Assembly: GCA_019649035.1 (NCBI GenBank)
Contig: BMAT01005532.1
Location: forward strand, 258,749-298,822
Direction of reading: 5' to 3'
From: Elysia marginata
Lineage: Eukaryota > Mollusca > Gastropoda > Plakobranchidae
Length of the DNA: 40,074 nucleotides
The notes under the pieces are model-generated. The model searched no databases. It was not told the origin of the DNA and saw nothing but the letters and a program-made list of their open reading frames with translations. Of the stretch, positions 11,550 to 20,223 are shown in pieces. Position 1 is the first letter of the stretch. Every line of letters starts with the position of its first letter. Both the position numbers and the translations under genes were made by a program.

Positions 11550-12704
11550 CTGAGCGAGTAAGAAAAACAAAAAACACGATGATTTAACCTGGTTGGACAG
11601 GGAACATAACCAAGCTCTAACTCTTCAGCTGTCGGTATATATAAAAAAAAAAGTTAATTGATACAAAGGGCATTAGTGTTGTAAATATCATTATTCCATT
11701 ATGTATTCAAATACACATGGGAATATGCAAGAGATGTGTATAAAGTATAAAATTCTTAGAGATTTTTTTTTGGCTCAGAAGCATAAGGGCACAAGAAAAT
11801 GTTACTTATTTGAAACATGTTAAACTTGAAAACATTTTTTCCTTATTGATCCAATTGCAAACTTATCATATTGTTTCTATACAAATATAATGTTTGATCA
11901 ATGCTCTTTTAAGAAAACAAGACAGGAAAGATATAAATGCCTGATTACATATAATCTATTGGACCTTATAGTGGTATTTATGATAGGTTGCTCGAGCCTT
12001 CATTCCGTGAATGGAACTTTTTTTTTATAAAGAATCAAATACTTGAAAAAATTTACATGATCCTTCTTTTATTGAGAAATATGAATCGAGAATGTATCGC
12101 TTTAAACAATAACATTTGCAAAATTTTCATTTATCTTCATTGTCGCTCAACTTAGTTCTGCGCTTCTGTGTCAAAGCCAAGATTCAAATTTAGTTTTTAA
12201 TGTTTGCTTACAAGATGGGCTATCGTCGAAAGAACAGTAAGAGCCCTAAAAAAATTACGTGTTTTCTTTGAGTTGACTGATTTCAGCTAATGATTGCGCA
12301 AATTCCACGCAGAATGTCTTTAATCATGACATCATGAATACTTTTTAGACCTCCGTTTTTGTTTGTTCTTTCTTCCATGCCCACGTCCTAATTAGAAACG
12401 GAGTTATTTTAGTTTGACATCAGCCTATGTAATGGCTTGACAATCGGATATTTCAAAAGTAAGCAGAACAAAATCGCCCAATTAAATTTGAATTCTAATG
12501 GCGTAACGAACAAATACGAATTACGTAAGACTTCGACAGGTCAGGACAATTTGACTCAAAATGATCAAACAGGAGCACTTGATCGAGAGCAAAAAGAAAT
12601 AAATTGGTCTTATCATAACTCAAACAGATAAAGACTGATACTATATTGTCTCAACAGCATCGCGAAACGACAAAGTAGCATCATATTAAGGTATTACGTT
12701 ACAC

Positions 12705-12867
12705 CTGTGACGCTAGAACGTCGAACACATTCAACTTTGCTATCTCTACAATGTATCTCAAACTGGCAGTGAATACGGGCAACTTTGCTACTGTTGTTCG
12801 AGAGCCGTCTTGGACCTTCGGTTCCAACTACAATAGTTTTAATTTGTTTATCTTTCCGAATACCATG
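12705..12867 (-). CDS. Candidate internal exon, Cys-containing, unidentified (163 nt)
   Basis: The minus-strand acceptor GTGTATTTTCAG ends at 12868. Only one frame is open throughout; the other two hit stops early. It reads HGIRKDKQIKTIVV, a middle part with PRRLSNNSSK, then VARIHCQFEIHCRDSKVEC and VRRSSVT. A Cys-x5-Cys-x6-Cys spacing and an N-glycosylation sequon (NNSS) fit an extracellular domain. I considered a ZP-type C-terminal subdomain but cannot support it. Two donors lie seven bases apart: CACAG|GTGTAA (exon end 12705, phase fits the 11549 exon) and GTAAC|GTAATA (exon end 12698, phase fits the 9791 micro-exon). Neither donor is ideal. Confidence 0.4.
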
Positions 12868-12887
12868 CTGAAAATACACACTCTCTG

Positions 12888-12893
<6 letters not shown>

Positions 12894-12935
<42 letters not shown>
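12894..12935. repeat. (CT)n microsatellite
   Basis: About 20 CT units followed by a short A-run. It lies just upstream, in minus-strand terms, of the 12867 acceptor, where it reads as (GA)n. Confidence 0.97.
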
Positions 12936-12938
<3 letters not shown>

Positions 12939-13256
12939 AAAAAAGTTTTTTTCTCTCTTCTAATATGATTTTGACCGTAACCAAAAAACGTTCTATAAAA
13001 AGAAAAAACTTCCAGATGACGTAGTTTAAGGACAAAGTAAAGCAGATGAAAAATGCAAAAAATGCAATAATTATGGGTCAAATACTGCACACACCTTACA
13101 TTTTTTATTCAAATAAAGAAAGCTGCTGAAAATCCATATTATATAGGGAATTATGAATATGCGCTTCCTCAAAAGCTATCCATTGATAAAATGCTAACAC
13201 CGATGCAGGCCTTTCAAAACACTTTGTTTTCTACACTTAATCTCGATCAGACTCAC

Positions 13257-13334
13257 CAGTTGATGATTCCCTTGAATATGATCTTCAAATGCACAGAGAT
13301 CTACACTGAAGTGTGGGAAGTTGATGTAGTTTAT
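13257..13334 (-). CDS. Candidate internal exon with consensus donor (78 nt)
   Basis: The minus strand has CTG|GTGAGT at 13257/13256, a near-perfect donor. Upstream acceptors are TTTTCTTTAATTTGAAAAG, giving an exon start at 13334 and 26 codons from INYINFPHFSVDLC to HIQGNHQL, or the better pyrimidine tract ACTTCCCACACTTCAG, giving a 49-nt exon starting at VDLCAFED. Both keep the same frame and end on a codon boundary, matching the phase at the start of the 12867 exon. Function unknown. Confidence 0.38.
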
Positions 13335-14796
13335 CTTTTCAAATTAAAGAAAACCACCATCAACTGAGTATCTTAAAGATGTGGAGAAATGAAGCACTTT
13401 TGGTGATCTATTCAATATATATATATATCAAACAAAATTCAAGAAAGATCGAAATAAAAAAGGGAAAAGATATAAAAAAAGGCATAAGGCCACAACTTGT
13501 TTAGAAAAAGTTCACGAAAGTTTAAGTTTTATTGAAAGGAGCACTACATGTAATGAAGCAATTTTTTTTTTCTAGTTCAAAATAGTATCATAGATTTAAC
13601 TTTTGACTTGAGCCGGTTTTAAAAGGAAACTGTAAAAGTGCTTATTATTGACTTGGTACCTTCAAGGATAAGCAGTCTTTGTTCTCCAGAAGTGCGGATG
13701 ATGCCAGAGAAAAAAAAATGAATACCATCTCCGACCTACGCGTTCTTGGACCACTTGTCTTTGGGTTCATAACCGCCATTATAAACAAACAACCGAAATG
13801 TGATGCGCCTTTTTACTTTTGCTATGCAAGAAAAATTGCACACCTTTTATATCAGCAGCGGCTTGCAACCATGTATCCGTAGAGACACACTTCAAAACGG
13901 TTTGACTTTTCTATCCAGTGCTTTTTTTCTCTTTGTGTGCCCATATTTTTTATGCAGACTTTGCATTTTTGGCAATATTTGAGTTACGAATAGAGGTTTT
14001 TTAAACCAAGTTTTAACGTAAGGGATTTTAAATCTAAAAGTTAAGAAAAATAATTATTACAGCGAATCAACTGCTTTATGCGGACTGAAGCAAGGGAAAA
14101 TTTTTAGACTCCCACCTTTTTAATCTTCCACCATTTGAAACACCGTAAAGCAATTACGAGCGTATGAGAAGAAATATAGCCTTCTAGATCATATACATGC
14201 ATATTCTGGTTGTTTTTTTTTAGCTGTGCCTTTTTATCTCCTTGTTTGCTCTATGGTTGGTCTATTCCATTCTTTTAATAATAAAATAAGAAACACAGAT
14301 ATAGCGGCTTTCTCTATAATAGCTCAAAGGGGTTTAAATAAAAAAAAAATCGTAAAAAAATAACATGAATTACTTCCACCAATCACCCAGCAGACGTCAA
14401 TGACTCATTGAGGGTTAATGTTTTACGATGAATATATAAGACAAAATAATTATTTACAAATTAAAAGAGTAACGTATGAAAGGTCAATAGCCTACATTAT
14501 AACAAAAACCACTTTTATTGATTAAAGACAAGACTTTCGTAGTAAACAAAGCAGGAAGTGGAATTCAATCAACTTCGTTGGCAGTTTGATATTTCAAAAA
14601 GACACGAGGTGTCACCAGTATGTTTTTACTCAGTCACAACAGACGGGCGATCTGCCTTGCGGCACGTGCATTGTCTGTAATGATACGTTACAGGTATTGT
14701 TGCGTTATCGGTGCATCTGCAGCAAGACACCGAAACTTCTCGCCAGCAGAAGGCGAGATACCAGCCGTACGCAAGAAAATAAACTGTTCCTCACAC
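13335..14796. other. AT-rich stretch, presumed intronic or intergenic
   Basis: No exon with convincing splice sites on both sides is seen on either strand, and no repeat copy is recognised. Open frames near 13679-13982 are T-rich shadows. Confidence 0.45.
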
Positions 14797-15072
14797 ACCT
14801 AAAAACACGGGGGCTTAGATATCTCAGTTGGTAGTGGCTTCGCTCCGTTGCCAAGAGGTCGCGGGTTCGAAACACAGCCGAGCACAGTCCGGGCCCCTAC
14901 TGGTTGGGTCGGTGTCAGTATAATGTGACCGGCTGAGGCTAAGTCATGGTATCCCCGCTAGTCTCTGAGTGGCAGCCCGTTAATTGCCATTGGGACCCAA
15001 GCCCTGAGAGCACCTTTGAAGTGGAATTGGGCTTGTAAAAAATACCCTTCAATCAAATCAACCTAAAAACAC
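14797..15072 (+). mobile_element. Complete tRNA-derived SINE with perfect 12-bp target-site duplication
   Basis: The element body is about 14809-15060. A perfect direct repeat, ACCTAAAAACAC, flanks it at 14797-14808 and 15061-15072, the hallmark of LINE-mediated insertion. The head resembles a tRNA: a box A-like TATCTCAGTTGGTAG near 14818-14834 and a box B GGTTCGAAAC at 14864-14873, the internal RNA polymerase III promoter. A GC-rich body follows, containing GTGTCAGTATAATGTGACCGG, and a short CAATCAAATCA tail. The intact duplication implies a fairly recent insertion. It lies within the presumed large intron or intergenic space between the minus-strand exons at 13.3 kb and candidates beyond 17 kb. 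Confidence 0.9.
14864..14873 (+). promoter_or_regulatory. SINE box B (RNA polymerase III internal promoter)
   Basis: GGTTCGAAAC matches the box B consensus apart from its last bases. It lies about 45 bases after the box A-like sequence. Confidence 0.75.
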
Positions 15073-15450
15073 CTTTCAATGAGCTCCATGTCAATCTTAA
15101 CTCCTCTCCGTCAGCAAGCTAAAAGGGTTGCAAGGGTTTCTTAATGATGGTAAAAATCGCACAGTTGCGCAGCTAAGAATTGCTCCATATTGAGAGTACG
15201 GGAGAAATTAGAAACCATTCATAAATCGTATGTTGCGAGAGGTCATCAAGCTGTCGTGAAGAAGTGGCCGGCCGTCTTCAATGGATTTTACGGCAAAAAA
15301 GAGAATTGCGAATTAATTACAATACAGTTATTGAAAATTTGTGAGACGTTATAAGGATAAAAACAAAAACAAAAACAAAACTAAGGAAGAAAATGGAATA
15401 AATATAATTAAAAGAAAGTCGACATTAAGAACAGGGGAAAGAACTTTAAA

Positions 15451-15498
15451 GAGAGAGAGAGAGCAAGAGAGACAGGAACAGAGAAAGAAAGAAAGAGA

Positions 15499-15569
<71 letters not shown>

Positions 15570-15590
15570 GAGAGGGAGGGGGGAGTCAAA
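15451..15590. repeat. GA-rich satellite with (AG)n and (GACA)n cores
   Basis: A perfect AG run at about 15513-15549 passes directly into GACA units to about 15568, flanked by imperfect purine-rich sequence from 15451. The Arg/Glu-rich frame across it is an artefact. Confidence 0.95.
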
Positions 15591-15639
15591 AATAGAAAGA
15601 GATAGAGACAGAAAAAAGGTGCAGAAAGCTAAAGTAAAG

Positions 15640-15770
15640 CTGCGTTTATGTAGAGCGCGAACGTCGTCCCGGACAACGCGAACGTTGCTTTTTAGCAGTT
15701 TAGCCGTTCAAATAGAGCGCGAACACGAACACGGAAAACCGTCGACAGTGGATATTAGCTATATTTTATT
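15640..15770 (+). repeat. Short CpG-rich patch with duplicated AGAGCGCGAAC word
   Basis: The 11-base word AGAGCGCGAAC occurs at 15652-15662 and 15714-15724, exactly 62 bases apart, in an unusually CpG-rich patch. The 10-base core GAGCGCGAAC recurs at 25676-25685 next to dispersed repeat A. This may be a fragment of an interspersed element, class unknown. Confidence 0.5.
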
Positions 15771-15925
15771 TGAAGAGATACCGCTTAACCCCCCAAAGAT
15801 TCTCACTGCTTTTTTTTCAATTGAGGTATTATTTCTTAGGGTAATCATGTGCATCTTTACCAAGTGGTCTCTTGCGAATTTGACAGGTTGAAAAAGCTGA
15901 AGAGTATTTAAGTTTTTTAAGCAAC

Positions 15926-16860
15926 GTGCTGGGTTGTATTAGAGATTTCTTAGCTGATTGTAAACATCAAGTAGCCATAAGTGGTACTGCATCTAGTTGG
16001 CAACCTGTTCTATCTATCAGGAATACCCCAGAGAATGTGCTGGGCCCTGTCTTGTTTATTGTATGTTATGTCAACGATATGCCAAAAACAGTCAAAACGT
16101 TTAGCAAAAGTTATCTGTCAACAATAGTGAAGAAAGAGATATTTTACAAAACAGTCTAAAATCATTGGGAGAGTGGTCAAAACGTGACAATTACGCTTTA
16201 AGCGCGGGCAAATGAAAAGTTCTACATTTTGGCAAAACCAACATCAAATATAGTTAGACAATGAAAAATAAAAACAGTGAGGTAGAGCTAGAAAAGAGCC
16301 TTGCGAAAAAGATTTAGTGTGTAAGTCTAGTTTAAAATTTAACAAACTCTGCGAAAAATAGTAAGCAAAGCCAACAGAACTGTGAGACTAATCAGAGGTT
16401 CTTATGCTTTATCGACAAACCTATGCTAAAGAATCTTTTCAAAAGCCTAGTGCGTACACTTTTTGGAGTATGGGAATTGTGTAAGTCCCTAACCGATAAA
16501 GCAGACGCAATATTAATAAAAAAACGTTCTACGACGGGCAATAAAACTAGTATCAGATATATCGAATAGCAGCTACGAGCCTTGGACCTCCCAAGCTTAA
16601 TGTAAAGAGGACTCCGTGGAGATTTTATTGAAGCAAATAAACTAACGAACAGTTTCTGTAATGTTACCGTTGAAGACTATCTTATTTTCAACAAAGACGC
16701 TAGAACAAGCGATCATTGCTAAAAACTCGCTAAACAGAACTACCACTTAGATATAAGAAAAAAAAACAGCTTTGGTATTAGGACAGTTGAGACATGATAT
16801 AGCCTCCCCGAGATCACTGTCACTGTCCCCACACAGAAACAGATTCTGCATGGCCTTCCC
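15926..16860 (+). pseudogene. Decayed non-LTR retrotransposon (LINE) reverse-transcriptase fragment
   Basis: The first part, in one frame from 15926, reads like the finger-palm region of a LINE reverse transcriptase: IRDFLADCKHQVAISG, SSWQPV, then VLGPVLFIVCYVNDMP, close to the family's usual VLGPxLFxxYINDLP. The catalytic aspartate-pair box expected about ten residues later is destroyed (SKSYLSTIV). The reading frame then shifts. LQNSLKSLGEWS and KVLHFGKTNIK lie at about 16144-16260, KANRTVRLIRG near 16368-16405, LFKSLVRTLFG near 16435-16465, RALDLPSL and RGLRGDFIE near 16576-16632, and VET-stop-YSLPE near 16783-16806, where a TGA replaces an expected Trp. Order and spacing match the C-terminal half of Jockey/CR1-type LINE polymerases as known from animals. 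The 5' half, including the endonuclease, is missing. It cannot be active. Confidence 0.88.
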
Positions 16861-17472
16861 TCCCAAGCCAGTTTTTTTTTTATCTCCACAAGTTGGTAGG
16901 TATCAAGATCAAGATCTTCGACAGCCTCCGGCTCATAGAGAGGATTTCTGCAATATTCCTCTATTAAAAATCGTGCGTACCGCGAAACTTAAAAAAAACC
17001 AAACAATTGGGGCGTGAAAACAAAAGGCAAAGGCAGAAGGAACAAGAAGGACAGATAACAAAAAGAAAATAATAAGCTTGATGAAATTGATGAGTATGTA
17101 GGGATAATTGGAAAGGTTTTGTTTAAAGGATGATGTTAAGGGTTTAGTATAATGGTAATGATAATGACGAAGTTGATTATCACAGTGGCGTGCTTATAAT
17201 CAGATGATAATGATGGTTTAGTGATCATTGAATCATGTCTTTTTGAATAGAATGAACGGCCAACATCTAATATCAGACATGTTTTACAAATATTACATCC
17301 CACCGTTTGCTTTTTTTAAATCTCTCGTTAAAAATCCTTGGACCCTTTTTCAAGTGAGATATCGGCTACCTGATAAGAAAATTGAATTCCAAACAGCGGC
17401 ATTACAATTGGCTCGACATGACTCCTCGAAGAATTAGCTTGAAAAAGTATCGTAAAAACAGGTCGTGACCGG

Positions 17473-17536
17473 ATGACGAGAAGGTTGATAAGTCAGTGGC
17501 TGTTTGGATTCCTTACATTTATGGATTCGGTGCATG
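17473..17536 (+). CDS. Candidate first coding exon: signal peptide followed by GTAAGT donor
   Basis: From the ATG at 17473 the frame reads MTRRLISQWLFGFLTFMDSVH plus one base. It has a basic N-terminus, a hydrophobic core and a small polar end, as in a secretory signal peptide. A consensus donor, CATG|GTAAGT, follows immediately at 17537. The Kozak context is weak (C at -3, A at +4). The opposite strand is also open here, with an acceptor near 17571 and a donor GTAAGG at 17506/17505 that would give a 66-nt exon containing MTNFRTCNLPCTES. Only one can be right. No downstream exon is firmly paired with it. Confidence 0.3.
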
Positions 17537-19009
17537 GTAAGTTGCAGGTCCTAAAGTTCGTCATGTCTAGCGGGTAAATCTTATGCTCAAGTAAAGAAGT
17601 GATAGGACATCAAGTTTGCGCAATCGAGATTCATCTAAGACCATTTTCATGCGCGTCTATCTAACTGCAACGAGAGATTGAAGGTTGCTTTAACACGGTG
17701 AATTTAACAATGCAAGACCAGAGACGAAAACTCCTATAGGGTTTAAGCCAAAGTAAGATTAAGTTTAAACAATGCCGTGTTTTCCTGTCTAAGAAGTTTA
17801 TTATATATTTCATCAAAGATAGTCTAGACTGCTCTGGTAAGATGTATTGCTCTTGGCTTTTGTATTTCCAACTTGACAGCGGAAGACCACAAATCTAAAT
17901 GCCACGGGATAAAAGGTAAATAAATTGAACAAAGCCCAAAATAAGGCTATGTTCTTCTGTCTTGAAAAAATGTTTCATATTTAATCAAAGATAAACTTTG
18001 AAACTAGATTTATCACTCTTGACTAACTGCCTGATTAAATAGAAGGCAGCCTTCCTATTTTTCCTACAAGATGTTTCGGTGGTAAAATGAGTCAGAGCTA
18101 GTTTGACGTTTGTTTAGTTCTCATAAAATATGCAGGAAGGACTAAAATCTTTAACAAAATGCTATTAGAGTAAACTAATTAAATAAGGAGATAAAGATTA
18201 TTATAAATCATTGTTGACAATAGCCGGAACGAGATTTTGCCAAGTAAGGTGTGCAGAAAAAATAAGGAAAGACATTAAAAGTTTCTGAGAGGCATTAAAA
18301 CTGGAAGTTACAGCCATACGGTCAAGCACAGCTTGTGAATCTAGACAACTGTTAACTAAAAACTCGTCGATTTTCATATTATCTGCGACAGGGGCCTTTT
18401 GAATTGGCCGATTTTCCAGAAGAAACTGAACTACGTTGTATGTCGCAAGGTTGTTTTTTTGCTGCTGCTTCTTACGAAACAAACAAAAACATATACATAG
18501 GATCTTTATTATCAACAACTTCGAGGGGTGAAGTAGCAGCTTCATACTGCAGTGTCAACTTTTTTCTGATTGAAAGAAAAAGTGTCAAGTCTGTACCGAG
18601 ATAATCTTCGCTCAAAGAAATTGAAATGCGAAGTTTGAAATCCAGGAAAGGTATAAGAATACAGAACTGTATTTGAAGACTCTGATTAACAGAAGGAAAC
18701 GAGTGGACAGGTAAGTTGAGCTCTTCTATGGGTTTTAGTTCAGGGAGTGATGTTCAGCTCGGAGATGCTCGAAGGGACTCAGTTGGGGCTAAGATTTTAA
18801 CAATATTAAGTTTCCCTAACTTTTAGTTTGGAGTGAGTTTTTTGTTTCTGGATTAAATTCAGGATTGTGTTTTTAAGCAAGAGCGTTTAGCACTGCCAGC
18901 ACCTTGGTGGATAACAATGGACAATAGGACTAGGAAGTGGCGCATCAGAGGATCAAGCCTCGGCTTCCAAGGTCTCAAGCCTCTTTTCCTAACTATTTTT
19001 GTTCGATAG

Positions 19010-19056
19010 GGTATCATGGTTTGGGTTGTATTGCTATTGCTTGGCTTTTATTCAAC
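19010..19056 (+). CDS. Candidate first coding exon: short signal peptide with GTAAGT donor
   Basis: An acceptor-like CTATTTTTGTTCGATAG ends at 19009. The exon begins GGTATC, then ATG at 19016 with A at -3 and G at +4, a good start context. It encodes MVWVVLLLLGFYS plus two bases, and GTAAGT follows at 19057. This arrangement (5' UTR intron, tiny signal-peptide exon, strong donor) is common in animal secreted-protein genes. A phase-compatible plus-strand continuation exists at about 20040-20206, but that segment is also open on the minus strand. Confidence 0.33.
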
Positions 19057-19902
19057 GTAAGTCATCTTCAGTTCAATGTCATAGAAGTTTTTTTTTCAAA
19101 TGTTTTGATGATTAATTTGTAACCCCAAAGTGATACAAATGAGATATGTAAAATCCAAACCCTTTCTTACATATAAGCCCTTAAACACCCTGGAAAGGTT
19201 TAAATTGATTTAATACCAAAACTTTAAACTTTCTAACAGAAAAGAATATAATTTATTACATCGTCTCATGATTAGACATTATCACAAGGGAAAATGTGAG
19301 AGAAAAAAAGTCTTACAACGGCATTGTCAGATATTCTTGGGAAACCATTGAGATAAAGGGATGCAATGTCACCACTCTCTAAAACAAAAAGGGCATAGGA
19401 CAAAGTAGCAACAAAGAAACCTCCAACCTTTGAGCGTCGTTGAAATCTCATGGTAAGAATTATCTTGAAGCGCCAGTGGAAATAAGCAAAGGAAATTCTA
19501 CCAGAAAATCAATATGGTTTTAAATGTTCGGCAACTAAAAAGAAGCGTTTTTTCATCAGTCTAGATATGCAAAGATCATGCATATTTATTTCATATACAG
19601 CCTTAATGACAAAAAATATTTTTATTCAGCAGATTTGAACTACACATGGAACTCGAGAATATAGGATTTCGGCAGTCCTTTTTCCGTTTGTGATCACATC
19701 ATTTTATAAATACATGTCTCATAATTCATCCAAAGGGTAGGATGCGAGAACCTGAAGTTTGAAAGAAATCTGTTTCTATATATTTTATATCATATAAAGT
19801 CTAACACTTGTCCACAAAATGCTAATAAATTCTAGCATATTTAACTTCTTAAAGCTTAGAAAAGTATTTCTTTAAAAATGTCAACGACTTCTGATGTGAG
19901 AA

Positions 19903-20223
19903 TCAAAACGAGAAATACATATATATGGCAGTCATGCAGACCGATGATTCAACATCCGAGAGATCCATCATCAACAACAAACACAAGCAAGGTAGTATTG
20001 TTTTACAGTTTTGTTCAGCGTCTAGATTTGTATAATCCAGTATGGTTTCCGGGAATCCCCAGATGATAACTAATGCTTCCGACTTTAATCTCAGCAGGAT
20101 TACGTGCATCTTGGTTAAAACATCAATCTCCTCCGGCTTACTTTTTGCTCCCCCTTTGTGTGGCAAGATAGGAAAAATGTTCAGCAGCTCTAACAGCACA
20201 TTCGATAAATAACCTTGCACCAA
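19903..20223. other. GC-richer segment open on both strands, possible exon of unknown orientation
   Basis: The minus strand is open for about 106 codons. It includes NVLLELLNIFPILPHKGG, KSKPEEIDVLTKMHVILL and LVIIWGFPETILDY, with an internal acceptor (TTTTTCCTATCTTGCCACACAAAG) and a donor-like GTAAAA after AEQNC. The composition is natural-looking. The plus strand is open from a TATAATCCAG acceptor at about 20039 through MVSGNPQMITNASDFNLS to a TAA near 20206, in phase with the 19056 donor. Family not recognised on either strand. I slightly favour the minus strand on amino-acid composition. Confidence 0.28.

Noticed and set aside
12705..12867. ZP-type extracellular domain
   Set aside because: The Cys spacing and following membrane helix suggested it, but no other ZP landmarks could be shown.
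14816..14885. Functional tRNA gene
   Set aside because: It is the head of a SINE bounded by a target-site duplication.
15341..15595. Arg/Glu/Lys-rich open frame
   Set aside because: It is the (GA)n/(GACA)n satellite read in frame.
18201..18545. Minus-strand 114-codon frame
   Set aside because: The middle part (MKIDEFLVNSCLDSQAVLDRM) looks natural, but the acceptors are weak, the donor is poor and the start is T-rich filler; not strong enough to call.
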